Shown here: in pieces, positions 25,335 to 33,368 of the stretch
How the letters are laid out: each line of letters opens with the position of its first letter
How positions within the stretch are numbered: the first letter of the stretch is position 1
NCBI GenBank assembly: GCA_903900335.1
Contig: CAIUMP010000036.1
Location: 1-33,368, forward strand
Length of the DNA: 33,368 nt
DNA from: an uncultured Ignavibacteriota bacterium
Lineage (GTDB): Bacteria > Bacteroidota > Ignavibacteria > Palsa-1295
Direction of reading: 5' to 3'
The notes under the pieces: generated by a model
The model's input: only the letters and a program-made list of their open reading frames with translations
Database searches by the model: none
Told to the model about the DNA's origin: nothing
Made by a program: the position numbers and the translations under genes

Positions 25335-26075
25335 TTCCCAGTTAAGAGCCCCTTCGCAAGAAGAGGCGAATACAGCAATTAGAAGCAGTTAAAAATACGA
25401 CACTACCTTCGGACCCTACCAGCGGCCGACTGCGGTTGGCAGTTGATCGCTGGCTCATCCAATCCGGCATCCCTGCGCGCAAGCAACACGCTTGGATACC
25501 GCTCATTTAAAAAAATCTGAAAATCAAGCAGAACAGTCTCTCGGAAGCCCCGTTCGGTGCAGAGCATGCGCCGTATGATCGTAATTCCGATGAACGTAAA
25601 ATCTATCTTGCCGCGACGGACTGCGATTAACATGTGATTTTTCGACCACATAGTTCCTCGTTTTTGGAAGTCATCCCCTTTCGCGGGACAACCAACTTCG
25701 CGAGCGGCGCTATAATAGAAACGCGAAAAGTCGCTCCGGTTACAAAAATATTTCCAAAAAAATGAATTTCGGAAATCCACCCATTACAAAGACACCGTTT
25801 TTCGACCAAAAACGACAATCTCAGAAATCTCGCCTGTTTAGCAATGAGCCATTGAACCACACCATAAAACTTCAAGAGCCAAGGCCGTACAGGATTGTGT
25901 ACACTTAGGCCTCATCCTTTGGCTACTTGCAGCCAACTTACGAGCGATTTGGGATGCCCGAGGGCAATGCTGACGTCTCTAAATAGATTGCCGGGCCTAT
26001 GATGAGGCCCGACAATTACATTTTCGATCGATAGGGCCACCCTCCCGAATCGTGGTGGCCCGCAAAAAATGCTGG
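25335..26075. other. 741-bp gap between two surface-protein genes
   Basis: I see no convincing gene here. It should contain the promoter and leader of the 1474-residue protein gene (right-to-left) and the 3' end of the OmpA gene transcript. Short minus-strand frames at 25403-25780 and 25627-25875 have atypical composition and no recognisable features. The stretch 25640-25860 is AT-rich, with A/T runs near 25750. I cannot name definite promoter boxes. Confidence 0.5.
25992..26061 (-). terminator. Tandem hairpins after the PD40/OmpA gene
   Basis: Two GC-rich hairpins lie in series past the stop at 26076. One is GGGCCACC/GGTGGCCC (26034-26041 with 26054-26061), the other CGGGCCT/AGGCCCG (25992-25998 with 26005-26011). 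Neither has a strong U-run on the minus strand. Their position right after the stop supports a termination or 3'-end role. Confidence 0.55.
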
Positions 26076-28703
26076 TTACTGAGCAGAGCCGATCGGAGTC
26101 TCGACAAGAACCTGCACTGTACGATTGTAGTAGCGGCCTTCCGGCAGCTGGTTATCGTAGAGCGGAGCGGACTTTCCATAGCCATGCGAGGTCAAAGACT
26201 TCACGCGACCCTTGATGTGGCCAGCGATGTCGCCTTGTACCGCCTTGGCGCGGTTCGTCGAAAGCTTCTCGTTGTAGTCGTCTGTACCGAGAATATCGGT
26301 GTAGCCATTGACTGTCGCGTCCGAGTTAGCCTGAATGCGGCTGTAAACGTAAGAATCAAGGATCTTATGATTCCACACGCCCATGTCGGACTTGTTGTAC
26401 TTGAAGAGGATCAGGTTGTAGGTCTCGCGGGTCTTATCACCCAAATGCTGAGCAACGACATCGCTAACGGAGAACTGCTTCACATCGATCTGATCGACGT
26501 TCGACAGCACTTCGCGGCCCTTCTTGTCCGTAACCTTCAACTGCACACTCATCTTCCCTTCGCCGGAAGGTAGCTTATTGCCATCCATCGAGCGCCAGTT
26601 AAATCCATCTCGCGTGACGGTCGAAAGCGGATCAGTGATCGAGAACGATGCCCACGGCTTGCCCTGATAACCGACCATCAACTCGCGCTTATCGATCTGT
26701 GCGTCTCGCAGGCCGTTCACCCACTTGAATCCGCCTGTTGGCATATCGGGGCGTTTCACCAATTGCTTGAAGAGCACTGGGTGCACGATCTCCCATGAGT
26801 CGCTGCCGATCTCAACGCGGCGGTTCTCTGCAATACCCTCAGGTGTTGTCGGAAGTGTTGGATTCTCAGGCAGCTTACGCGCCTCAAGCTTGATGCGCTC
26901 CGGGCTGATACCCCAGATCTCTACGAGGTACTTCTTCACGCCTTCGGCACGCTCTCTGGATAGATCGAGCGACTTCTCCTGATCTACGTCCTGAGAATTT
27001 GTGCCCGTCAACGTGATCGAGGTATTCGGGTTGGCGCGCAGACGCTGGCCGAGAATGTTGAGGTAGTTATAGTACGCGTTCAGCGTTGCACTCAGGGTAT
27101 CTTCGGAGAATCCTGCTGTTTGCGCTGGGCTCGTGTACTTGACGTAACGGCCTGGCAGTGCACCGCTACCCAGATCGAAGAAGACCATTGGGAGCAGCGT
27201 GAAGAGCTCGATCGTCTGCTGTTCGCGGATGATAACACCCTTGAAATTCGGGAAGAGCGCTGGCTTCTCCGTGACGAGTGCAGGCGTCTGCGTTACCCAC
27301 GAAACCACCGGCGGATTCTCGTTATTCATCGGAATGTCATGCACGACGATACGCGATGTATCGTCGCGTAGCGGGATGACCTCGCGGGAAGGGCCATACG
27401 GAAAGTGATTTGCTTCCGTGGCGGAGATCATATATGGACCGCCGAGCTTTCCGTCCTTGTCGCTTGAAAGCACCACGAGGTATTCGCCTGTTGCGCTGTT
27501 GGCGTCCTTGTCGTAGACGGTTTCACCGGTACGCTCGTCAACAACTTTGACATGTGCGCCCAAATTCTCGTTCGTGTTAACGTCAAAGCATTTGCCTTTG
27601 AGCACAAGAGTAGGCTTTGGCTTCGGTGGATTGCTTGCGATCCAGATGTCGTATTGTCCACTACCGCCATCACGGTCGCTCGTGAAGAAGAGCACGTTTC
27701 CGGATGCCGGGACTGTCAAGAACATGTCGTTCGACTTAGAATTGATCGGAGCGGGGAGCGGGGTTGGCTCGGTCCAATCCGTGTCACTCGGCCCCTTCCA
27801 CTCAGACTGGAACAGATCAAGACCGCCCATGCTGTTGTGGCCGGCTGATGCGAAATAGAGTGTCGTACCGTCGGCAGCCATGAATGGAGACCCGTCATAG
27901 ACACCCGTGTTGATCTTCGAACCAAGATTAACCGGGTCACTCCAACGTCCGTCTGAGAGCTGATGACTGACGTAGATGTCAACATTTTCCTTTCCCTGGC
28001 TACCGATCTTCGGCGGATCCGTACGGTTGGAGGCGAAGAACAACTTCTTGCCATCAGGAGAAATCGAAGGCTGTGATTCCCACGCAACTGTGTTGATAGG
28101 CGATCCCACCTCGCGCACATTTTTCCAGTGAGTACCGTCCAGTGTTGCGACCCAAATATTTACGTCGCCGTTTACGGTGGTATTACGATTCGTCGCGAAG
28201 TAGATCGTCTGGCCGTCTGCTGCAATCGATGCGGCACCGTCGGCTTGGTCAGAATTGATTTCCGTTACATCCAACGGAGCCGACCATGTGGTATCGTCAT
28301 TCTCTGGGCTGGTGGACATCCAAAAGTCTTCGAGGCCCTTGCCACCAGAACGGTTAGAAACGAAGAAGAGTGTGCGACCATCAGCCGTCACTGTCGGGGC
28401 AAAGTCATTATACTTGCCATTGAAAGGGTTTTGAAGGCACTGGGAATTATCCTTCACGCACGGCCCCAAATTTCTCACGACAAGTTTCCCGAATGCGCTC
28501 GCACCACCGCCGCTGTCAACCGGAGGCGGCGGGGGCGGGGTCGGAAGCACAGCGGTGTGCGCTGCGGCATGCCGCGCGGGGCGGTGACCGGCAGTTGCGC
28601 CATGCTTGGAGGAGGAACGGTTCGCGGACGCAGAAGCGAGGAGCCCTGCGGCCAGAACGAGGGTAAGAACGAAGATAGCTCTAACGATCGAACGAAGTCT
28701 CAT
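26076..28703 (-). CDS. PD40 beta-propeller / double OmpA-domain envelope protein
   Basis: This exported protein of about 875 residues starts at ATG 28703, which gives the signal peptide 'MRLRSIVRAIFVLTLVLAAGLLASASA'. The frame stays open 59 codons further up but has no signal there. A proline tract (about 54-61) follows. Next come WD40-like PD40 blades ('FAPTVTADGRTLFFVSNRSG' near 101, 'PSISPDGKKLFFASNRTD', 'MAADGTTLYFASAG'), then a carboxypeptidase-regulatory-like domain near 368 ('LKGKCFDVNTNENLGAHVKV'). Two OmpA-like peptidoglycan-binding domains end it: about 520-630 ('DLSRERAEGVKKYL', 'AENRRVEIG') and about 764-870 ('YNKSDMG', 'NGYTDILGTDDYNEKLSTNRAKAV'). It probably links the outer membrane to peptidoglycan. 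Such proteins often accompany T9SS or gliding machinery, but no other T9SS core gene is present here. Confidence 0.85.
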   Translation of the reverse strand: MRLRSIVRAIFVLTLVLAAGLLASASANRSSSKHGATAGHRPARHAAAHTAVLPTPPPPPPVDSGGGASAFGKLVVRNLGPCVKDNSQCLQNPFNGKYNDFAPTVTADGRTLFFVSNRSGGKGLEDFWMSTSPENDDTTWSAPLDVTEINSDQADGAASIAADGQTIYFATNRNTTVNGDVNIWVATLDGTHWKNVREVGSPINTVAWESQPSISPDGKKLFFASNRTDPPKIGSQGKENVDIYVSHQLSDGRWSDPVNLGSKINTGVYDGSPFMAADGTTLYFASAGHNSMGGLDLFQSEWKGPSDTDWTEPTPLPAPINSKSNDMFLTVPASGNVLFFTSDRDGGSGQYDIWIASNPPKPKPTLVLKGKCFDVNTNENLGAHVKVVDERTGETVYDKDANSATGEYLVVLSSDKDGKLGGPYMISATEANHFPYGPSREVIPLRDDTSRIVVHDIPMNNENPPVVSWVTQTPALVTEKPALFPNFKGVIIREQQTIELFTLLPMVFFDLGSGALPGRYVKYTSPAQTAGFSEDTLSATLNAYYNYLNILGQRLRANPNTSITLTGTNSQDVDQEKSLDLSRERAEGVKKYLVEIWGISPERIKLEARKLPENPTLPTTPEGIAENRRVEIGSDSWEIVHPVLFKQLVKRPDMPTGGFKWVNGLRDAQIDKRELMVGYQGKPWASFSITDPLSTVTRDGFNWRSMDGNKLPSGEGKMSVQLKVTDKKGREVLSNVDQIDVKQFSVSDVVAQHLGDKTRETYNLILFKYNKSDMGVWNHKILDSYVYSRIQANSDATVNGYTDILGTDDYNEKLSTNRAKAVQGDIAGHIKGRVKSLTSHGYGKSAPLYDNQLPEGRYYNRTVQVLVETPIGSAQ

Positions 28704-29264
28704 AAGATAATTGATGGTTCTGTCGATGATCCGGACCGCTGGGGCGATCCATAAAATCCACACAGTCACAAAAAAACGGAAACAGAATGCGATCCTGGAT
28801 GAGCGGTCATCGTCGAAAGGATCAGCACCCGAAGGAAAATAGAGGGGGGATGCGTGGATCCGAATGACCCAGCTCATCACTTCTCCGACGCGAATGTTCG
28901 GTCACCCGCAACTTGAATGTCAATAGGAATGATCGCTTCTCATGAACGACCGATCACTCAGAGTGGATGACCGATCATCCACAAACAACTCTGCGCACAT
29001 CTCACCAGAGGCACAGCATGACTCAGGAGTGACGATCATCCAGCGCTCAGCTCACGCATAAAATAACGCCCCTCAAAAAGAAACAGCGTGTTATCAACGC
29101 AAACGCGTTCGATTGGTTCAACAACTGTCCGCCCCACTGAAAAAGAATTCAGAGTACGAGCACGAGGCAGAAGTAAGCCGCACAAAGTGGTTACGCATGA
29201 TAACTCACAGCGAAAATAACTAATTCTTAATAGCAACTCGGAAAAAGCACGAAAATAATGGCGA
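28704..29264. other. Upstream region of the PD40/OmpA gene with spaced repeats
   Basis: This 561-bp gap contains no supported gene. At 28948-28959 and 28969-28980 there are two copies of GACCGATCAYYC, 21 bp apart. A related GACGATCATCC is at 29031-29041. The second copy is also part of an inverted repeat GGATGA-CCGA-TCATCC (28965-28980). These look like binding sites for a dimeric regulator of the downstream (leftward) gene. The part 29060-29264 is AT-richer and featureless. Confidence 0.4.
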
Positions 29265-30824
29265 TTAATGAACGCTTTCCCCACAATCACCCACTTTGCT
29301 GCGCTTCGCAGTACCCTTCTTACGACGTACTTTCGAATGTGCTACAGTCGCTCGCTCAATCCCAGTAATGATATGATCCCACATTTGGGGATACGGAAGA
29401 ACCTGAGACTCCTCAACGCTGTGATAGCCCGTACAGAACCGTTGAACGTACCGCTTAGTATAGACACTGGCCCGTTGAACATTGAAATCATGCCGCTGAA
29501 GAAGCACGAGGCTTTTTAGGAATGCATAGAGTGGGCCTGATTTCCGAGTGCGTAAGTGACGCATGAGATACTGATTGAGGGCTTCAGACCGAACTATTAC
29601 TTCATCGAATTTCCCAAGTTCGACGAGAACGAGATATTGCAGAATGATCAGGGAGATATTGTATCCCGCCTTATCTTTTGAGTAGATCGGAACCTCTCGA
29701 ATAAGTTTCGCTAAGGTTTTCCGCTTTGTCGATTGTTTCGCGAGAAGCATGAAGACAATGTATTGCTGGAAGATGGCCCACTTCTGGCGCACTTGTTCTG
29801 CTTGTGATTCGAAGCGACCGTGTGCGATTACCGCCTCCAAACAAACCGATGCAGAAGCGAACTGCTGGGTGTGCATGTAGAGGAGGAATTCGTACTCCAT
29901 CATGACAAACCAGTTGTTGCCGCCCGGTTCAAAATACTGTTTGCACTCCAGCACCGCCGATTTCCCTTGCACAAGATCATTCGCGGAGAGTGCGGCGGTC
30001 AGGCGCTTAAGAGCAAATTCCCCTGCGAACGCTTTGTTCTGCATGTGCGGATGCAACTTGAGGAACATCGAAGCCCGCTTACAGAGCGTAATCGAAAGGG
30101 CAAAGTTACTTTCAACTTCCGCAACAGTCGTAGCAATTCGAAAATAGTTAATGCCAATATTAAAGGTAGGAAATTCCTCGAATACTGCCGTTGCTTCATC
30201 GAGCGAGGCACCTGTCAATCGCTTAAGGCTTGGCCTCACCGTACTTCTGCCAACACTCTCCACGTAGAACCGCTCCAGGATGGAAGCGATCTGATTCTCC
30301 GCCACCCGCAACCGAAGCGCGGCGGACAACTCGTGATCGATCTTTTTGAATGCGAGGCGATTACCCTCGAATGCGGCGTGGGTGCGAGCAAGACGCAACA
30401 ACTCAATCGTATCCGAGGTAAGCTCATACTTCCGCGCGCGTGCCAGCGCCGCTGGTACCAAACTCATCGCGGCACGGCGTGCCCCGAGCATTATGAGAAC
30501 TCGGACCATAAAGACCCGCCGCATATTCGCATACATCATTCTTCGAAGCTCGGAGCCTTTCTGGAGATCGAGATCGAAGAGAAGCGAGAGTGTTTTCAGC
30601 TTCAGTTTGCTCCGAAGCCGAACGTATGAACGAGAACTGCTCCCTTCCCCGAAAATATCCCTTGCCCATGTCTCCTCCTCACGTTGTTCCGAATCGGCGA
30701 ACTTCCTGGCCAACCGTGTGACGGAATTTTGTTTCGTACGCATCCGGAAGAGATTTCTCGCTCTCTTATTGCCGAATCGCTTGATAACGCGTATAATATC
30801 ACTTAGATGTAGTGGATTATCCAT
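29265..30824 (-). CDS. Helical-repeat (TPR-like) protein of unknown function
   Basis: This is a 519-residue, strongly basic, almost wholly alpha-helical protein without a signal peptide or membrane segment, so it is probably cytoplasmic. The central region (about 110-440) shows pairs of helices with TPR-like spacing of small and aromatic residues, for example 'RRAAMSLVPAALARARKYELTSDTIELLRLARTHAAFEGN', 'SNFALSITLCKRASMF' and 'LQYLVLVELGKFDEVIVRSEALNQYL'. The C-terminal 20 residues are Lys/Arg-rich ('KVRRKKGTAKRSK') and could bind nucleic acid. I recognise no family by name. It is divergent from the exported-protein genes on its right, across a 181-bp gap that probably holds promoters for both sides. 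Confidence 0.7.
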   Translation of the reverse strand: MDNPLHLSDIIRVIKRFGNKRARNLFRMRTKQNSVTRLARKFADSEQREEETWARDIFGEGSSSRSYVRLRSKLKLKTLSLLFDLDLQKGSELRRMMYANMRRVFMVRVLIMLGARRAAMSLVPAALARARKYELTSDTIELLRLARTHAAFEGNRLAFKKIDHELSAALRLRVAENQIASILERFYVESVGRSTVRPSLKRLTGASLDEATAVFEEFPTFNIGINYFRIATTVAEVESNFALSITLCKRASMFLKLHPHMQNKAFAGEFALKRLTAALSANDLVQGKSAVLECKQYFEPGGNNWFVMMEYEFLLYMHTQQFASASVCLEAVIAHGRFESQAEQVRQKWAIFQQYIVFMLLAKQSTKRKTLAKLIREVPIYSKDKAGYNISLIILQYLVLVELGKFDEVIVRSEALNQYLMRHLRTRKSGPLYAFLKSLVLLQRHDFNVQRASVYTKRYVQRFCTGYHSVEESQVLPYPQMWDHIITGIERATVAHSKVRRKKGTAKRSKVGDCGESVH

Positions 30825-31005
30825 CTATTCTAAAGAGTTGTTCAACCTAAAATAATGCCTTCATTGAACCCATATCGTTTAGCATGAGCTAATACTGGCA
30901 ATTAGGACCGAACAAAGATAGATAAAAACTGCTGTTCCGTTTTGAAAAGGGTCACTTTTATGACGATTTTTGAGGCTGATTTTACAATTAGCCCCAAAAA
31001 CTCCC

Positions 31006-31440
31006 ATGAAAAAACTTATTCTCGTCATAACACTCGTAGTCGTAGCTCTCGTTAGCAGCCCCACAAGCGCGCACAAAGCAGCCATTTCATTCGCGATCAA
31101 CAACCAACAATCCGAGCCTCTCGGCTCTGTTACCGTAAGTACGCTCGATGGTGATGCGTACGTCAATGTCCCCGCCGAGACAAATACTTCGGTTGATATT
31201 CCATCGACAGCAATGTCCGTGACGATCAACGGGCAACAGGTTCTGCAAGGCGTCAACGCTTCCGTGACACTCCCGTCGAGCGCTGTCGTCTTCGTGTACT
31301 GGACGGCTCCGGGTATCATCACTATCCTCGATCACGAGATATTACAACTGAGAGGTAAAAAGTTTGGTGTTTTTCACGCCCTGCCTTCGAATGAGCAATC
31401 ATTCGAAGAACGGGATTTTTTCAACTCGAATCATACTTAG
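31006..31440 (+). CDS. Small exported protein of unknown function
   Basis: This is a 144-residue protein with a clear signal peptide at ATG 31006 ('MKKLILVITLVVVALVSSPTSAH'). An upstream in-frame TTG at 30970 would add 12 residues before the signal and is less likely. The mature part (about 24-105) is Thr/Val/Ser-rich and beta-strand-like ('LGSVTVSTLDGDAYVNVPAETNTSVDIPS', 'VTINGQQVLQGV'). A charged tail follows. No Cys is present and no family is recognised. It is 8 bp before the cysteine-rich protein gene, so the two are probably cotranscribed. Confidence 0.65.
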   Translation: MKKLILVITLVVVALVSSPTSAHKAAISFAINNQQSEPLGSVTVSTLDGDAYVNVPAETNTSVDIPSTAMSVTINGQQVLQGVNASVTLPSSAVVFVYWTAPGIITILDHEILQLRGKKFGVFHALPSNEQSFEERDFFNSNHT

Positions 31441-31448
31441 GTATTCTT

Positions 31449-31919
31449 ATGAAAGCATTCTTTTTAGCACTTCTTGCTTGCGTGGCACTCACGTTGCCAC
31501 AAAGAGCAAACGCGTTATGCAATCCCTGCGACTTCACGATTAACACCCACACAAATTGGCTTGGGTGTCCTGACACTGACAAATGCGGTATTGACACAAC
31601 GATATGGTGTGATAACTGCGCGACCTTCACCCTTAACATGGGGCCAAACGCTTGCAATGTCATCAGTATCGACATCATTCCACCACCTGGCCTCTGCTGC
31701 AGGGCATGCGGTGTGACGGATTCCCCGACACACGCGAGTTGGACTTCAACGCAAGAAACCTGTGACGCAGGTAATCCAACTCTTACGCCACCATCCGGTA
31801 CGACGTTTGGAGCAAACGCTAACATGATCTTCAAGATTTGCGCGGGCACAAGCGGCAACACTTACACTATTACGCTTAACACCACAGGTGGCCCCTGCAC
31901 CACGACCATAACGATATAG
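31449..31919 (+). CDS. Small secreted cysteine-rich protein of unknown function
   Basis: This 156-residue protein has signal peptide 'MKAFFLALLACVALTLPQRANA'. The mature chain carries 13 cysteines (24, 27, 40, 46, 54, 57, 69, 83, 84, 87, 105, 131, 150), including CxxC pairs at 24/27, 54/57 and 84/87. This suggests a disulphide-stabilised or metal-binding extracellular fold with Thr-rich beta strands in the C-terminal half ('NTYTITLNTTGGPCTTTITI'). The odd number leaves one Cys unpaired unless it binds metal or a partner. No family is recognised. Its stop is immediately followed by the ATG of the Asp-box/T9SS protein. Confidence 0.7.
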   Translation: MKAFFLALLACVALTLPQRANALCNPCDFTINTHTNWLGCPDTDKCGIDTTIWCDNCATFTLNMGPNACNVISIDIIPPPGLCCRACGVTDSPTHASWTSTQETCDAGNPTLTPPSGTTFGANANMIFKICAGTSGNTYTITLNTTGGPCTTTITI

Positions 31920-33212
31920 ATGGTTAATCTTTCCGCGCCGAGGATTGCAGTACTTATCTGCATCCTCAGCGCACTCTCATCGCCAGGCATCGCACAGATG
32001 CCTGGCCGATGGGAGCGCGTGTTTATTTCCGCTCCGGTAACTGGCGTAAAAATTCAATTCTATGACACCAGATTCGGAATACTCTTACTCGACACTGGCG
32101 AATTTGTGCGTCCAACATCGTGCTTTCAAACAACCGATACAGGAAAGACGTGGAATTATCGTGGTCGGGAGACTACGATTTACTCGATGGGCACAACCGT
32201 GCCTCACGGCTTCGATATTCCAACTCTCACTGATTACTATTACATGGATCAGGGAAATTATTGGGTTTCCCATGATGCGGGAAAGACATGGGCGGTTTCA
32301 TCGTTGCCTGGTGGGCAGCATCCCCTAAAAGCAAGTAGAATGTTCACTCCGGCTTATGGAATCGGCCTCTCGATACCGAATGACATCTACACCTTCATGA
32401 CAACCGACTCAACCAATTCCTTTGGCTATAGAGCTTCGACCACTGCTCCGCCCCTGGCCTCTATTACTGACGCGGTCTGGCTCGATTCAAACAGATGCTA
32501 TGTCGCACTAAGGGTAGGGGTTCATGACCAAATATGGAAGTCGGAGGACGGAGCACGAACCTGGAAGACCTCCTACGCATCCAGCTTTGCTACTGTTATC
32601 TCGCAGATTGTGGCGTCCCAGGATTCCTTGTTTGCGTATGCACTCCTGCTGAACTATTCAAATGGGCCTGCGTCGATGCTTAAAACAACGAATGGAGGTC
32701 AATTGTGGGTGACGGACTCGGCGATTTACAAACCACGAATCCAACACATGGCTTCGCCTGCTCGCGGCAAACTTTGGGCGTGCGTTGCGAACTCACCTCA
32801 TGGTCCGGCTGACTCCCTATATTATTCGTCCGATAATGGGAAAAGTTGGAGTGTGGATTCTACCACATTTATCGGGGACACCATACTGTCCATGGCATGG
32901 CCCGACTCTTCGCATGGCTTCATCCTGGCTCAGCGGCACGACACCTTGTGGGCATATCGTTATATCCCGGAAGGAGTTGGTAGCGTCTCCGATAGAGTTA
33001 TGCTTGTAGCCTCCCAACTATCCATCCGCCCGAATCCAGCGGACGACCGAATTACCGTCGAGTCAGCAAATGGGCAACTGATAATAATGGACGCGCTCGG
33101 TCGAACATACGATACCCCAAAGGTTGCGAACGTACTTGATGTAAGCAAACTTGCGTCCGGTGTTTATTTCATCACCGATGGCCGCAACCGCACGAAGTTT
33201 GTGAAGGAGTAG
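31920..33212 (+). CDS. Asp-box (BNR) beta-propeller protein with T9SS sorting domain
   Basis: This secreted protein of 430 residues has signal peptide 'APRIAVLICILSALSSPGIAQ' near the start. Five Asp-box motifs of the S/T-x-D-x-G-x-T-W type are readable: 'TTDTGKTWN', 'SHDAGKTWA', 'SEDGARTWK', 'TTNGGQLWV' and 'SSDNGKSWS'. These mark blades of a sialidase/Ycf48-like propeller, but no sialidase active-site set is seen. The last 65 residues ('LSIRPNPADDRITVES', 'QLIIMDALGRTYD', 'LASGVYFITDGRNRTKFVKE') are a type A T9SS sorting domain. Its ATG directly follows the stop of the cysteine-rich protein gene, so the three exported proteins form a likely operon. Confidence 0.88.
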   Translation: MVNLSAPRIAVLICILSALSSPGIAQMPGRWERVFISAPVTGVKIQFYDTRFGILLLDTGEFVRPTSCFQTTDTGKTWNYRGRETTIYSMGTTVPHGFDIPTLTDYYYMDQGNYWVSHDAGKTWAVSSLPGGQHPLKASRMFTPAYGIGLSIPNDIYTFMTTDSTNSFGYRASTTAPPLASITDAVWLDSNRCYVALRVGVHDQIWKSEDGARTWKTSYASSFATVISQIVASQDSLFAYALLLNYSNGPASMLKTTNGGQLWVTDSAIYKPRIQHMASPARGKLWACVANSPHGPADSLYYSSDNGKSWSVDSTTFIGDTILSMAWPDSSHGFILAQRHDTLWAYRYIPEGVGSVSDRVMLVASQLSIRPNPADDRITVESANGQLIIMDALGRTYDTPKVANVLDVSKLASGVYFITDGRNRTKFVKE

Positions 33213-33250
33213 AACGACACGGGGAGGCGTTACCCTTTGGACTCTCATTC

Positions 33251-33368
33251 ATGGATACCGCAATCTTATTGCTCGACGAGCAAGGAATAATGCTGCAAGC
33301 TACTGATGGTGTGGCAGGTGTGACTGTGTTCCAAATGGGATTCGGACTGTTTCCACCGACTCCGGAAA
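33251..33368 (+). CDS. Possible start of a further gene, cut by the window end
   Basis: An open frame from ATG 33251 runs to the window edge (39 codons, 'MDTAILLLDEQGIML...'). It has no signal peptide and no recognised domain. The frame is too short to judge coding character, so this is a tentative call. The 38-bp gap from the previous stop has no clear terminator. Confidence 0.25.
   Translation, partial: MDTAILLLDEQGIMLQATDGVAGVTVFQMGFGLFPPTPE

Noticed and set aside
25403-25875. Two short minus-strand frames (125 and 82 codons) in the large gap
   Set aside because: They overlap each other in different frames and show no signal peptide, domain or coding character.
29036-29290. 84-codon open frame on the minus strand after the helical-repeat gene
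   Set aside because: It overlaps the 3' end of that gene, has unusual composition and no recognisable motif. It is probably chance in an AT-rich gap.

Overview
The window looks like a chromosomal segment from a Bacteroidota-type bacterium, most likely a Kapabacteria/Ignavibacteria-like lineage. The evidence is two proteins with type IX secretion (T9SS) C-terminal sorting domains, a very long IgGFc-binding/choice-of-anchor-D surface protein, a PD40-plus-OmpA envelope protein, Shine-Dalgarno-poor starts, and several families of short palindromic repeats. The lineage is inferred from gene content only. No rRNA, tRNA or CRISPR array is visible.

Left part (1-14609, + strand): a colinear run of ten genes. 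In order they encode an FG-GAP/VCBS beta-propeller protein, a six-hairpin-type glycosidase-like protein, a nitrilase-superfamily amidohydrolase, a sugar-type ABC importer (lipoprotein plus two permeases, no ATPase), an enolase-superfamily enzyme of the MLE/OSBS-NSAR type, a DHDPS/N-acetylneuraminate-lyase family aldolase, a dihydroorotate-dehydrogenase-like flavoprotein, and a class I/II PLP aminotransferase. Many are abutting or overlapping. I infer uptake and catabolism, or salvage, of a glycosylated or amidated compound, with the ATPase supplied from elsewhere. Four near-identical copies of a palindromic element of about 108 bp sit at the gaps in this run, and a second palindromic family occurs both in a gap and inside a coding sequence. 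An eightfold heptamer repeat forms the junction of the two permease genes. A strong hairpin/terminator inside a nested palindrome closes the run.

Middle (14813-17547, - strand): transaldolase and glucose-6-phosphate isomerase, overlapping by 4 bp and convergent with the left cluster. In some bacteria these two activities are one fused protein.

Right part (17548-30824, - strand): a gap with a repeat, a terminator and an orphan T9SS tail remnant; three paralogous outer-membrane beta-barrel-like proteins; the 1474-residue T9SS surface protein; the PD40/double-OmpA protein; and a helical-repeat protein of unknown function. From 31006 to 33212 (+ strand) lie three exported proteins: a small unknown, a cysteine-rich unknown, and an Asp-box propeller with a T9SS tail. 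A possible further gene runs off the right end. This half is mostly envelope and secreted proteins, whereas the left half is metabolic.
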